This document shows, piece by piece, positions 1 to 8,505 of a DNA stretch of 64,000 nucleotides. Below the pieces are notes generated by a model. That model ran no database searches. It was not told the origin of the DNA and was given only the letters and a program-made list of their open reading frames with translations. Origin of the DNA: SIG351 sp045627045 (GTDB lineage Bacteria; Bacillota; Clostridia; HGM11327); assembly GCA_045627045.1 (NCBI GenBank), contig JAZQMY010000024.1, positions 107,048 to 171,047 of the forward strand, read 5' to 3'. Every line of letters starts with the position of its first letter. Position 1 is the first letter of the stretch. Position numbers and translations under genes: made by a program.

Positions 1-1259
1 ATCTCGTAGTTGTCTATGATTACGAGCCTTGAGAGGAAGGGATTGTCTGCCGTTGTATCAAACGCAACAGGTCTTTCGGTCCTGATGATGCACTCGCCGA
101 CCTCATTCCTGCAGATCTCCGCTTTTTCAGTTCTTTCAAGTGTCGATGCGTCAAGAACTGATTCTATCTTTTCGATTTTTGCATTGACCTTGGCAGTTCC
201 GAGCTTGATTTTGTAAGATGAAACAGTATCAAGAGGCTTTCTTCCGAGCCAGAATATGTTTGCCTTTATTCTGTTTGAAACAATAGGAGCTTTTTCATTT
301 TCCAGCGTTACAACGTCGCCCCTTCTTGCATATATCTGGTCTGTCATTGTAAAGCCGGTCGCTTTTCCCGCAGAAACGCTCTCCTGCGGCTCGGCATTGA
401 ACTCTTCGATCGTCCTGACCTTGCTCTTCTTGCCTGAAGGATAAAATACAACCGAATCTCCTACCGAAAGCTTGCCGGTTTCCACTGTTCCTGCAATTAT
501 TCTTCTGTCATCACCGTTTGATGTGAACTTGTAAACGTCCTGAACAGGCAGTCTGAGCTCAAGCTTTTCGTTCTGACCGGATGATCTGAACGATTCGAGC
601 TGCTCTATCACAGTTCTGCCGTTATACCACGGCATATTTGCCTTTCCATCAAGTACTATGTTGTCTCCGCACATTCCGCTGACCGGAATGAACGCCTCCG
701 GAATTACATTGATTTCTCTGAGAAATTCGGAATAGCACTTCTTTATCTCTTCGAATCTTTCTTCCGAATAGCCGACAATGTCCATTTTGTTCACAAGGAC
801 GGCTATCTGCCTTACTCCGAGCATCGAAAGAAGGTATCCGTGGCGCTTTGAATTCTCCATTATGCCTTCATTGGCATCAATGACCATCAAAGCTGCTTCC
901 GCTCTTGAAGCTCCCGTCACCATATTCTTCAGGAATTCCACGTGTCCGGGTGCATCGAGTATTATATAGTTTCTTTTTTCTGTTGAAAAGAATGCACGTG
1001 CGGTATCGATCGTTATTCCCTGCGACTGCTCATCCTTGAGCGCATCGAGAAGAAACGCATATTCAAACGGCTTTGAATTTCTTCTGCATCTTTCCTTTAT
1101 CTGCTCTATTTTTCCGTCAGGGAGCATATGGTTATCGGCAAGCAGTCTGCCTGTTATCGTGCTTTTGCCGTGATCCACATGGCCTACAATTACTATGTTG
1201 ACATCTTCCCTGAATTTTACGTTTTTTGCTTTTTCGTTAAGTCTTATCAGATCATCCAT
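1..1259 (-). CDS. cysN: Sulfate adenylyltransferase subunit 1 (GTPase CysN), 3' end cut by window edge
   Basis: GTPase partner of CysD; together they convert sulfate and ATP to adenosine 5'-phosphosulfate in the cytoplasm, with GTP hydrolysis driving the reaction. About 419 residues are visible, starting at ATG 1259. The translation-factor type G domain is clear: P-loop GHVDHGKST near residue 27, the switch II motif DAPGH, and NKMD for guanine specificity, followed by elongation-factor-like beta-barrel domains. No stop is reached, so I cannot tell whether an APS kinase (CysC) domain is fused downstream. It starts 11 nt after the cysD stop and is surely cotranscribed with it. CysN is preferred over an ordinary elongation factor because of this pairing. 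Confidence 0.93.
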   Translation of the reverse strand, partial: MDDLIRLNEKAKNVKFREDVNIVIVGHVDHGKSTITGRLLADNHMLPDGKIEQIKERCRRNSKPFEYAFLLDALKDEQSQGITIDTARAFFSTEKRNYIILDAPGHVEFLKNMVTGASRAEAALMVIDANEGIMENSKRHGYLLSMLGVRQIAVLVNKMDIVGYSEERFEEIKKCYSEFLREINVIPEAFIPVSGMCGDNIVLDGKANMPWYNGRTVIEQLESFRSSGQNEKLELRLPVQDVYKFTSNGDDRRIIAGTVETGKLSVGDSVVFYPSGKKSKVRTIEEFNAEPQESVSAGKATGFTMTDQIYARRGDVVTLENEKAPIVSNRIKANIFWLGRKPLDTVSSYKIKLGTAKVNAKIEKIESVLDASTLERTEKAEICRNEVGECIIRTERPVAFDTTADNPFLSRLVIIDNYE

Positions 1260-1270
1260 ACCGTTTACCG

Positions 1271-2152
1271 TCACATATATCCGCCCTTGCGCAAATCCTC
1301 AAGCCCGCCGCCGTCTTCCTTATCCTGCTGTCTGCCGGATCTCTCGGCAACGTTTTTGAGCTTTCCGCTTCTGAGCTCTTCTATTATTTCGTCAACGTTC
1401 TTTGCCGTGGAGTCAATAGGCGTTGTGCAAGGCCAACAGCCGAGTGAACGGTAACGTTTTCCATCGCCCTTATCATAATAAAGCGAGACGGTAGGGATTC
1501 CTTCCCTGCGGATGTATTCCCAGATATCCACCTCTGTCCAGTCAAGAAGAGGATGTATTCTCACATGTGTGCCGGGCTTGAAGTCGGTTTTATACTGATC
1601 CCAGAATTCAGGCGGCTGATTGGCAATATCCCAATCATTCTCAACGCCTCTCGGAGAAAAATATCTTTCCTTTGAGCGGCTGCCCTCTTCGTCTGCTCTC
1701 ACGCCGGCAATTACTCCCGTATATGGCTTGTTGTCTGCCGATACCTCGTATTTTCCCGTCTCATGATTAAGGCGATAGCGCTTTCCAGTTCCGTTCAGCG
1801 TATCCTTCAGAGCCTGAGTTTTGAGGAGCTCACAGCAGCGTATTCTTGAGCAGTTTCCGTCCGGGAAAGTCATTTTTTCGGCAATGGCTTGCTCATTCAC
1901 TCCGTATATTATATCAAGGTCCCAGAGCATTGCAAGTCTGTCACGGTACTCTATCATTTCCCGTATCTTGTAGCAGGTATCAATGTGAACAAGCGGAAAA
2001 GGAACGTGTCCGAAGAACGCCTTTCTCGCCAGCCACAGCATTACCGTGCTGTCCTTACCTATTGACCACAGCATACAGAGGTCCTTGAACTCACTGTATG
2101 CTTCACGCAGAATATGAATGCTTCTGCTTTCAAGCTTTTCTATATGATCCAT
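1271..2152 (-). CDS. cysD: Sulfate adenylyltransferase subunit 2 (CysD)
   Basis: Catalytic subunit of the heterodimeric ATP sulfurylase, 293 aa, making APS from sulfate and ATP for assimilation. It belongs to the PP-loop ATP pyrophosphatase superfamily: the SIGKDST nucleotide loop sits near residue 30, followed by the conserved FPLVHIDT strand. A C-terminal CWPCTTPI segment is typical of CysD. Length matches the family (about 300 aa). The ATG at 2152 has an AGGGAA ribosome site. It lies 14 nt after folD and 11 nt before cysN in one minus-strand run. The unrelated PAPS reductase CysH shares the fold, but pairing with CysN settles the identity. Confidence 0.95.
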   Translation of the reverse strand: MDHIEKLESRSIHILREAYSEFKDLCMLWSIGKDSTVMLWLARKAFFGHVPFPLVHIDTCYKIREMIEYRDRLAMLWDLDIIYGVNEQAIAEKMTFPDGNCSRIRCCELLKTQALKDTLNGTGKRYRLNHETGKYEVSADNKPYTGVIAGVRADEEGSRSKERYFSPRGVENDWDIANQPPEFWDQYKTDFKPGTHVRIHPLLDWTEVDIWEYIRREGIPTVSLYYDKGDGKRYRSLGCWPCTTPIDSTAKNVDEIIEELRSGKLKNVAERSGRQQDKEDGGGLEDLRKGGYM

Positions 2153-2166
2153 TACCGATTCCCTGT

Positions 2167-3000
2167 TTATCTTGTTCCCGCAATATGCTTGGCAAGAATT
2201 GAAGTCGTGATGCTTCCTATTCCGCCCGGAACAGGCGTTGCTGCCAAAGCTGTTCCGTCTATATCATCAAAATCAACGTCGCCGCACATATTTCCGTTCT
2301 CATCGTTGTTTATTCCGACGTCAATCACTATCGTTCCTTCAGAAACATAGTCTTTGTTTATCATCTTTGCTCTGCCTACCGCCGCAACAAGAATATCAGC
2401 TCGCTTTGTGATTTCCCTGATATTCTTTGATTTGCTGTGGCATACGGTTACGGTGGCGTTTTCCGCAAGCATGAGCATTGAAAGCGGCTTGCCCACAACA
2501 AGGCTTCTTCCGACTATGACAACATTCTTTCCCGAAACATCTATTCCGTAGAACCGAAGCAATTCCATAACCGCCGACGGAGTGCAGGGTGCAAAGCCCG
2601 TCCTGTCTCCTGCATAAAGCTTTGCCATATTGACATTTGTCAGCCCGTCAATATCTTTTTCCGGAAGAAGAACGTTCTTGACTTTTTCGCCGTCGATATT
2701 CTTCGGAAGAGGCATAAGGAGAAGCACGCCGGTTATCTTTTCGTCTTCATTCAGCTTCTTGATTTCTTCAATCAGATCTTCTTCCGATATCTTTTCATCA
2801 AGAATAACATTTCTGACATCTATGCCGACAGACTTCATTCTTTTCGTCGCGCCTGCCTCATAATAAATATCATCAGGCTTCGTGCCCACACGGACAATGG
2901 CAAGCGTAAGCGTTTTGCCCTGTGCGCTGAGGCTCTCTGTCTTTGCCTTAACTTCGGCAGATATACCGTCTGCTACCGGCTTTCCCTTGAGCACCGTCAT
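2167..3000 (-). CDS. folD: FolD-family methylenetetrahydrofolate dehydrogenase (cyclohydrolase residues apparently lost)
   Basis: 277 aa, NADP-type Rossmann protein of the FolD family, interconverting 5,10-methylene-THF and 5,10-methenyl-THF. Family marks seen: PEKDIDG (the substrate-site Asp is kept), GRSLVVGKP in the dinucleotide site and PGGIGSIT at the C-terminus. Two residues that serve cyclohydrolase activity in FolD/MTHFD proteins appear changed. The catalytic Lys of the YxxxK motif aligns with Ala in YEAGATK, and the Gln of the VQLPLP motif is Leu in LLLMPLP. The protein may therefore be dehydrogenase only. Its start codon overlaps the fchA stop by 4 bp (ATGA), which implies translational coupling with a possible cyclohydrolase. 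The alignment was made by eye. Confidence 0.9.
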   Translation of the reverse strand: MTVLKGKPVADGISAEVKAKTESLSAQGKTLTLAIVRVGTKPDDIYYEAGATKRMKSVGIDVRNVILDEKISEEDLIEEIKKLNEDEKITGVLLLMPLPKNIDGEKVKNVLLPEKDIDGLTNVNMAKLYAGDRTGFAPCTPSAVMELLRFYGIDVSGKNVVIVGRSLVVGKPLSMLMLAENATVTVCHSKSKNIREITKRADILVAAVGRAKMINKDYVSEGTIVIDVGINNDENGNMCGDVDFDDIDGTALAATPVPGGIGSITTSILAKHIAGTR

Positions 3001-3620
3001 TTTTTCAGTCCTCCAAGTACTTCTTCGTATATTCCGTCAGCTAACATTGAGCCTTCGGAAAGAATCTTCGTCAGCTCTTCATTGAAGCGCTTTGCATTAT
3101 CCTCATTTTTCATCAGCTTGGTATTGATAAACACGTTCAGAGCCGCGCTTTGAAGTCCTGCCTTCGCTGAAACAGCTCCTACGCCTACATCGCTTATTGC
3201 AAGCTTTGAGCACTTGTCCTTTATCGAATCAAGCAGAAGTATTACTTCATATGATGTCTTTGCCGATTCAAACGGTGTTTCAGCCGCCGTCACAAGGCAT
3301 TTTTCCATTGTTTCAGCCTTGTAAGCCTTCTCATCCTCTGTTGTTTCGGGCAAAGAATACGCCTTTGAAAGCGGAAGGAATGCCACCTCATCCTCTGCGG
3401 CAAGCTGAAGAAGCTTTCTCTGCAGATTCTTTGCTTTTTCTGCCGCCATAATAAGCTCTTCCTCAAATTCCTTATATTTTTTCTTGCCTATCGTCAGCTC
3501 GCACACCATTGAGCAGAGCGCCGCACCCATCGCAGAAGATACCGATGCCGCACCGCCTCCGCCGGGAGTAGGTGACTTTGATGATAGTTTTTCAATGAAT
3601 TCTTCTATATTGGTTTCCAT
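2997..3620 (-). CDS. fchA: Cyclodeaminase/cyclohydrolase family protein (FchA-like)
   Basis: 207 aa, all-helical protein of the formimidoyltetrahydrofolate cyclodeaminase family. Members convert 5-formimino-THF to 5,10-methenyl-THF, and some act as methenyl-THF cyclohydrolases. The N-terminal SPTPGGGGAA motif is the family signature, and the length fits a stand-alone cyclodeaminase rather than the long eukaryotic FTCD. ATG 3620 has an AAAGGGA ribosome site. The 4-bp overlap with folD places both proteins in the same C1 pathway. No histidine- or purine-degradation genes are visible nearby, so the methenyl-THF cyclohydrolase role, compensating for the altered FolD, is a reasonable inference. 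Confidence 0.88.
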   Translation of the reverse strand: METNIEEFIEKLSSKSPTPGGGGAASVSSAMGAALCSMVCELTIGKKKYKEFEEELIMAAEKAKNLQRKLLQLAAEDEVAFLPLSKAYSLPETTEDEKAYKAETMEKCLVTAAETPFESAKTSYEVILLLDSIKDKCSKLAISDVGVGAVSAKAGLQSAALNVFINTKLMKNEDNAKRFNEELTKILSEGSMLADGIYEEVLGGLKK

Positions 3621-3635
3621 TCTGTTGTCCCTTTC

Positions 3636-4943
3636 TCAGACATTTTTGAAATAATCCTCGCCGAAAAGCTCGACAAAGCGTTGTCTTATCTTTGCCTCCG
3701 CTCCTGAATTCTTCGGAATGTAATATTTTTTGCCTATAAGCGGATCGGGCATATACTGCTGAATCGCACGGGAATTCGGATAGTCGTGTGAATATTTATA
3801 CTGTATCGATTCCTTTCCCTTTATCGCGCCCTCGTAATCCTCGTTCAGGAGATTTTTTGGAACACTTCCTATTTCGACATTGTTCACATCCTCCTGGGCA
3901 AGGTTTATACCCATATAAGATGCATTTGACTTCGGCGAGCAGGCAACCATAAGCGCCGCCTCCGCAAGAATTATCCTGCTTTCGGGCCAGCCGACCATCT
4001 CCACCGCATGTGCCGCCGCAACTGCAACCTGAAGCGCCACAGGATTGGCAAGTCCGACGTCCTCTGCCGCACATATCATTATTCTTCGTGCTATAAATTC
4101 AGGTTTTTCACCTGCTTCTATCATTCTTGCAAGATAATGTAGCACCGCATCAGGCTCCATATAATTTCTCATGCTTTTTATAAAAGCACTTGCAACATCA
4201 TAGTGATTTTCTCCGGCTTTGTCATATTCCACAAGCCTCTTCTGTATGCACTCCTCGACAACGCCCTTCGTTACGTTCACAATTCCGTTTTCGTCCTTGT
4301 CCGTTGTCATCACGGCAAGCTCAAGCGCATTGAGTGCCGACCTTGCATCGCCTCCCGCAAGCCCTGCAAGCTCGCTTATGGCATCCCCCGGCATATTCAC
4401 ATTCATTGCTCCGAGGCCTCTTTCCCTATCCGAAAGAGCCATTCTGATTATTTCCTCAATATCGGAATCCCCGAGCTTCTCAAATCTGAATACAGTGGAT
4501 CTTGAGAGAAGCGCATTGTTTACACTGTGATACGGGTTTTCTGCCGTAGCGCCTACAAGTATTATTTTGCCTTCTTCGATATACGGAAGAAGTACGTCCT
4601 GCTGATTCTTATTCAGCCTGTGGATCTCGTCGAGGAAAAGCACCACTCTTCCCGTCGGATTTTCAAAAGACACAACCGCCTCATCGGCAATGCTCCTTAT
4701 ATCCGATACGCCTGCCGAAACGGCATTGAGCTTGCGAAATATGTGACTTGTCTCATTTGAAATAATTCTTGCAAGTGTTGTCTTTCCCGTTCCCGGAGGG
4801 CCGCAAAAAATCACGGAGGACAATCTGTCCGTCTGGATCATACGGTAAAGGAGCTTGCCCTTTCCGACTATATGCTTTTGCCCGACAAATTCATCAAGCT
4901 TCTGCGGACGCATTCTTGCCGCAAGCGGAGTATTGTTGTCCAT
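3636..4943 (-). CDS. rarA: Replication-associated recombination protein A (RarA/MgsA), AAA+ ATPase
   Basis: 435 aa cytoplasmic AAA+ ATPase of the RarA/MgsA/WRNIP1 family, which acts at stalled replication forks with the clamp-loader and SSB machinery. Seen: the N-terminal LAARMRPQKLDEFVGQ segment, Walker A GPPGTGKTTLA near residue 48, Walker B LFLDEIHR, and the long C-terminal MgsA tetramerisation domain ending close to the last residue. ATG 4943 is preceded by GGGAGG at ideal spacing. A short 47-nt gap separates it from the upstream U32 gene; fchA follows 15 nt later. The family is universal and the length is standard. Confidence 0.94.
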   Translation of the reverse strand: MDNNTPLAARMRPQKLDEFVGQKHIVGKGKLLYRMIQTDRLSSVIFCGPPGTGKTTLARIISNETSHIFRKLNAVSAGVSDIRSIADEAVVSFENPTGRVVLFLDEIHRLNKNQQDVLLPYIEEGKIILVGATAENPYHSVNNALLSRSTVFRFEKLGDSDIEEIIRMALSDRERGLGAMNVNMPGDAISELAGLAGGDARSALNALELAVMTTDKDENGIVNVTKGVVEECIQKRLVEYDKAGENHYDVASAFIKSMRNYMEPDAVLHYLARMIEAGEKPEFIARRIMICAAEDVGLANPVALQVAVAAAHAVEMVGWPESRIILAEAALMVACSPKSNASYMGINLAQEDVNNVEIGSVPKNLLNEDYEGAIKGKESIQYKYSHDYPNSRAIQQYMPDPLIGKKYYIPKNSGAEAKIRQRFVELFGEDYFKNV

Positions 4944-4990
4944 CTTTCCTCCCTGAACAGATCATTCTTTGTTCTTATTATATTTTATCT

Positions 4991-6208
4991 TTATTTTCTT
5001 CTCATTATCGAGTTCTCGGGTATTCTTATATCATACGGCGTGTAAACCGTCTGCTGAGGATGCGGAGCGACCGATATTTCTTCAAAGTTCTCGTCGTAGA
5101 GCTTTTCTATTACAAATTCCGTATGTTTACCCTTCGGCGGCATAATTTCAACATGATCGCCGACACGGAAGTTATTTCTCTGCTGAATTTTCAGAAGCTT
5201 CCTATCCTCGTCCCAGCCGAGTATCTTACCGATAAAGCCATAATCACGGAAATATGTACTGCTGTCATATGACTGCGACTTTGAGTCCGGCTTTGAGAAG
5301 AAAAAGCCTGTTGAAAAAGGTCTGTGGCTCGTTTTGTCGATTTCCGAGAGCCAGTACGGGTCCGTAACAAAATTACCGGGATCCTTTTCGTAAAGGTCGA
5401 GTGCTGCTCTGTACTGCTTCGTTACCGTTGCCGTGTAGTTTATCGTTTTCATTCTTCCTTCGATTTTGAAGCTGGAAACGCCTGCTTTGATAAGCTCCGG
5501 AATATGTTCTATCATGCAGAGGTCATTTGCATTGAAAATATAAGTGCCTCTGTCATCCTCCATCACGGGCATATATTCTCCCGGTCTCTGCTCCTCAACA
5601 ACATAATACTTCCAGCGACATGGCTGAGCACACTCACCGTGATTTGCGCCTCTTCCCGTAAGGAAGCTGCTGAGAAGGCACCTGCCTGGATATGAGATGC
5701 ACATTGCGCCGTGAACAAATGCTTCAAGCTCGCAGTCATCCGGAATGCTGTCTCTTATCATCTTTATATCATCAAGAGATGCTTCCCTTCCGAGGATAAC
5801 TCTTACCGCACCGAGCTTGTACCACATTCTTGCCGCGGCATAGTTCACCGTGTTTGCCTGCGTGCTCACGTGTATGGGAAGCTCAGGAGCCGACTCTCTC
5901 GCTATTGAGAATACTCCGAGATCGGATACTATCGCGGCATCGGCGCCTATTGAATACAAATATCTAAAATATGATGAAAGCTCGGGGATTTCGCGGTTTT
6001 CCGCATAAATGTTTACCGTTACATAAACCTTTTTCCCGAGTGAATGAGCAAAGGCTATTGCATCACGGAGCTCATCCTCATCAAAATTATCCGCAAAGGC
6101 TCTGAGTCCGAATTTTTTACCTGCCATATAGACGGCATCGGCACCGTAAATGAGAGCCATCTGAAGTCTTTCGAGATTTCCCGCCGGGGAAAGAAGTTCT
6201 GTTTTCAT
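4991..6208 (-). CDS. trhP: U32-family protein, probable tRNA U34 hydroxylase (TrhP-like)
   Basis: 405 aa, annotated in most genomes as 'peptidase U32', but characterised members (TrhP/YegQ, RlhA) are RNA hydroxylases that form 5-hydroxyuridine at tRNA position 34 using prephenate. The N-terminus ELLSPAGN and the GADAVY strand are hallmark U32 features. The cysteine-rich segment around C-x(23)-CAQPC (ISYPGRC through GECAQPC) matches the cluster essential in this family. It overlaps the upstream trmR stop by 4 bp, the same linkage seen in the Bacillus yrrL-yrrM-yrrN/O cluster. Here there is one U32 protein rather than the Bacillus pair. A protease function is the weaker alternative. Confidence 0.86.
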   Translation of the reverse strand: MKTELLSPAGNLERLQMALIYGADAVYMAGKKFGLRAFADNFDEDELRDAIAFAHSLGKKVYVTVNIYAENREIPELSSYFRYLYSIGADAAIVSDLGVFSIARESAPELPIHVSTQANTVNYAAARMWYKLGAVRVILGREASLDDIKMIRDSIPDDCELEAFVHGAMCISYPGRCLLSSFLTGRGANHGECAQPCRWKYYVVEEQRPGEYMPVMEDDRGTYIFNANDLCMIEHIPELIKAGVSSFKIEGRMKTINYTATVTKQYRAALDLYEKDPGNFVTDPYWLSEIDKTSHRPFSTGFFFSKPDSKSQSYDSSTYFRDYGFIGKILGWDEDRKLLKIQQRNNFRVGDHVEIMPPKGKHTEFVIEKLYDENFEEISVAPHPQQTVYTPYDIRIPENSIMRRK

Positions 6209-6891
6209 ATTGATTCACCCATCTTTTTTCTTGCAACGAGAAGTCCGTCGCCGACAGGAAGGAGCATCGTTTCGAGCGTTTCGTCCTGCATCATCCTGTC
6301 CAGAAAAACCTTCATTCTTTTTACTATCGTTATTTTTCTTCTGTTTATAAGTGATTTTTCGCTTATCATTCCATAAAAGAGCACATCATCGCACACAATT
6401 ATTCCGCCGGGAGTGAGCATTCTCAGGCAGTCCTGCATCAGTGAAAGATATTGTGCCTTTGCGGCATCCATAAAAATAAAATCGAATTTGCCGCTCATCA
6501 GCGGAAGTATCTCTCCGCTGTCGCCGAGAAAAGAGCTTATTCTTCCCGAAAGGCCGCATTTTTCAAAATTTGCTCTTGCCACGGAAAGCATTTCCTCTTC
6601 GCACTCGATAGTTGTTAATTTTGCATTCTCGCCTGCCGCATCGAGCATCGTGATTGCCGAATAGCCTACGCAGGTGCCTATTTCAAGTATGGATTCAGGC
6701 TTCTTTTCTCCTATCATCCAACGCAAAAAAGCCTCGACCTGAACTCTTGTTACGGGGAGACTCTTTTTAAGCGCTTCCTCATGAATTTCTTCAAGTAAAA
6801 AGCGTCTCGGAGAGGACGCAAACAGCGCCCCCGCCGAGGTTTCTTTGTTTATATAGTCATCTATATAGTCGTAATTTATCCTGTTGCCCAT
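6205..6891 (-). CDS. trmR: tRNA 5-hydroxyuridine methyltransferase (TrmR-like O-methyltransferase)
   Basis: 228 aa class I SAM-dependent O-methyltransferase of the YrrM/TrmR (methyltransferase 3) family. TrmR methylates 5-hydroxyuridine in wobble position 34 to mo5U. The SAM motif I region reads ILEIGTCVGYSAI near residue 80, followed by acidic TIECEEEM, and the metal/catalytic strand FDFIFMDAAKAQY is typical of this family. It lies between mltG (9 nt upstream) and the U32 hydroxylase that would make its substrate, with a 4-bp overlap to the latter. That context separates it from the homologous catechol and caffeoyl-CoA methyltransferases. Confidence 0.87.
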   Translation of the reverse strand: MGNRINYDYIDDYINKETSAGALFASSPRRFLLEEIHEEALKKSLPVTRVQVEAFLRWMIGEKKPESILEIGTCVGYSAITMLDAAGENAKLTTIECEEEMLSVARANFEKCGLSGRISSFLGDSGEILPLMSGKFDFIFMDAAKAQYLSLMQDCLRMLTPGGIIVCDDVLFYGMISEKSLINRRKITIVKRMKVFLDRMMQDETLETMLLPVGDGLLVARKKMGESI

Positions 6892-6900
6892 TTTACTGCC

Positions 6901-8067
6901 TTATTCTTTTCCTTCCTGCAGCTCTTTATAGCGCTTTGCGTATAGATTTGAATAATAGGTATGCTGAGCGTAATCAGAAGTAAATGTATGCGTGCCTGTA
7001 TCAGGATTCAACGTAAAGTAGAGCATTCCTGCTTTGATATCATCCTCATTCGGATTGAGCACAGCCTTTATTGTCGCAATACCGGGGTTACATATCGGGC
7101 CTACCGGAAGTCCCTTGTTCACATATGTGTTGTAGGGGCTGTCTACCGAAGTATCCGTGGTGGAAATTTCAAAGCTGTTGGTTCTGACGATATCATTAAG
7201 TGCAAGAGCATAGATAACAGTTGAACATGACTGAAGCGCAATGTTTCTGTCAAGTCTGTTCTTGAAGCATGCCGCACAGCGTGAGTATTCACTTGCATTT
7301 GCACCCTCTTTTTCAATAACGGAAGCAAACGTGATGAGCTCATCAAGCGTGTAGCCCTGAGCCGCCGCCTCTTCGAAAATTTCCGAAGAAAGCTTCTTTT
7401 CAAAGTTATCGAGCATCTTCTTCATTATCTCTCTCGGAGTCGCATCCGTATAAATCGTATAGGTATCCGGGAAGAGATAGCCCTGAAGAACATATCCGAG
7501 TGAATATCTTTCCTGAGGTATTTCAGAAATGAACCAATACTCCGGGAAGTTCTCCGGGATCGCATAATCTATGAATTCCTGTGCAGTGAAGCCTGTCAGT
7601 CCCTTTGTTGTTGTCAGATAAGTTGCAATTCTCGATATCGTCCAGCCCTCGGGAATGGTGATGTTTGTGGTAGGAACAGTATTATTGCCTATCAGAAGCT
7701 GATCCATTACCTCCTGCATAGTCATATTGTGGCTGAAAATATATCTGCCTGACTGAAGCTTATATGAATTGTTTGAGACATCTACGAAGAGTCTGAAAAC
7801 GAATGAATTGCTTACAATCTCGTTCTCTTCAAGCAGCTTTGCAATAGAACGAACACCGTATCCGGATGGAATCTCAAGTGTGAATGTCTCCTCATTATCC
7901 GGCTGAGGCGGAAGGAAGTAATGCTTTGTAACATAACTGTAAACCTTGGATACTCCCACAACCATTATCAGCAGCGTCGCCGCTACGATAATAAACGGTC
8001 TCAAAAATGACACCCAAAGATCCTTGAAGAAATCCTTGAACTTTCTGTAAGATTTTTCTGTCAGCAC
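6901..8067 (-). CDS. mltG: Endolytic peptidoglycan transglycosylase MltG
   Basis: 388 aa single-pass membrane lytic transglycosylase (YceG domain) that cleaves nascent glycan strands at the cell membrane. One transmembrane helix lies near residues 20-45 after a short basic cytoplasmic tail. A LysM-like segment (IPSGYGVRSIAKLLEENE) follows, and the catalytic domain carries the active-site Glu in ASVIEKEGA. The start is GTG 8067, preceded by AAAGGAG; no better upstream ATG exists. It heads the mltG-trmR-trhP cluster, an arrangement shared with Bacillus. Confidence 0.92.
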   Translation of the reverse strand: MLTEKSYRKFKDFFKDLWVSFLRPFIIVAATLLIMVVGVSKVYSYVTKHYFLPPQPDNEETFTLEIPSGYGVRSIAKLLEENEIVSNSFVFRLFVDVSNNSYKLQSGRYIFSHNMTMQEVMDQLLIGNNTVPTTNITIPEGWTISRIATYLTTTKGLTGFTAQEFIDYAIPENFPEYWFISEIPQERYSLGYVLQGYLFPDTYTIYTDATPREIMKKMLDNFEKKLSSEIFEEAAAQGYTLDELITFASVIEKEGANASEYSRCAACFKNRLDRNIALQSCSTVIYALALNDIVRTNSFEISTTDTSVDSPYNTYVNKGLPVGPICNPGIATIKAVLNPNEDDIKAGMLYFTLNPDTGTHTFTSDYAQHTYYSNLYAKRYKELQEGKE

Positions 8068-8102
8068 AGCTATTCACTCTCCTTTTTCCGTTTCACGCTT
8101 TG

Positions 8103-8504
8103 TCAGCGTGTTTCCACTTCAATTTTCATTTCGTTCTTTTCCGTATCAAGCCTTAGGCTGAGACGGATCTTATCCTTTTTTGCGGCATAATCAACGTAAT
8201 TGTCAGTCACTGACTGCTCCTTCGTTGTTGTGAAGCCCTTTTTGAGGATAAGTCTTATGTAGTCTCCCATATTCTCCGCAGTAAACTCCTTCACGACTAT
8301 TATCGCAAAATCGTTTCCGTCCACGTCATCAGAAGAAATTGCATTTGTCACAACTCCGTCCACCGGTACAGGCACAGATGCTGCGGCGCCCTTCTGAGGC
8401 CATTTTTCTTCGTTCGGATTCTTTTCACCGCATCCGGAAAGGAGCGCGGCAAAAAGAACCATTGCGAAAATGAGAGATAATACTCTTCCTAACGTCTTTT
8501 TCAT
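8103..8504 (-). CDS. Small lipoprotein of unknown function
   Basis: 133 aa when started at the ATG at 8504, which begins a normal lipoprotein signal peptide (MKKTLGR, hydrophobic stretch, then lipobox LLSGC). A longer reading frame upstream would bury that signal and overlap kdgK, so I rejected it. The mature part is a compact acidic/basic domain of about 110 residues rich in beta-type sequence, and I recognise no family. It starts 1 nt after the kdgK stop, so it is translationally coupled to sugar-acid catabolism. It may be an accessory surface protein, but nothing in the sequence shows a substrate. Confidence 0.75.
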   Translation of the reverse strand: MKKTLGRVLSLIFAMVLFAALLSGCGEKNPNEEKWPQKGAAASVPVPVDGVVTNAISSDDVDGNDFAIIVVKEFTAENMGDYIRLILKKGFTTTKEQSVTDNYVDYAAKKDKIRLSLRLDTEKNEMKIEVETR

Positions 8505-8505
8505 T

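Noticed and set aside
3796..4074. Minus-strand frame rich in Cys and Gly inside rarA
   Set aside because: Shifted frame of rarA with no ribosome site; the Cys content comes from out-of-frame reading.
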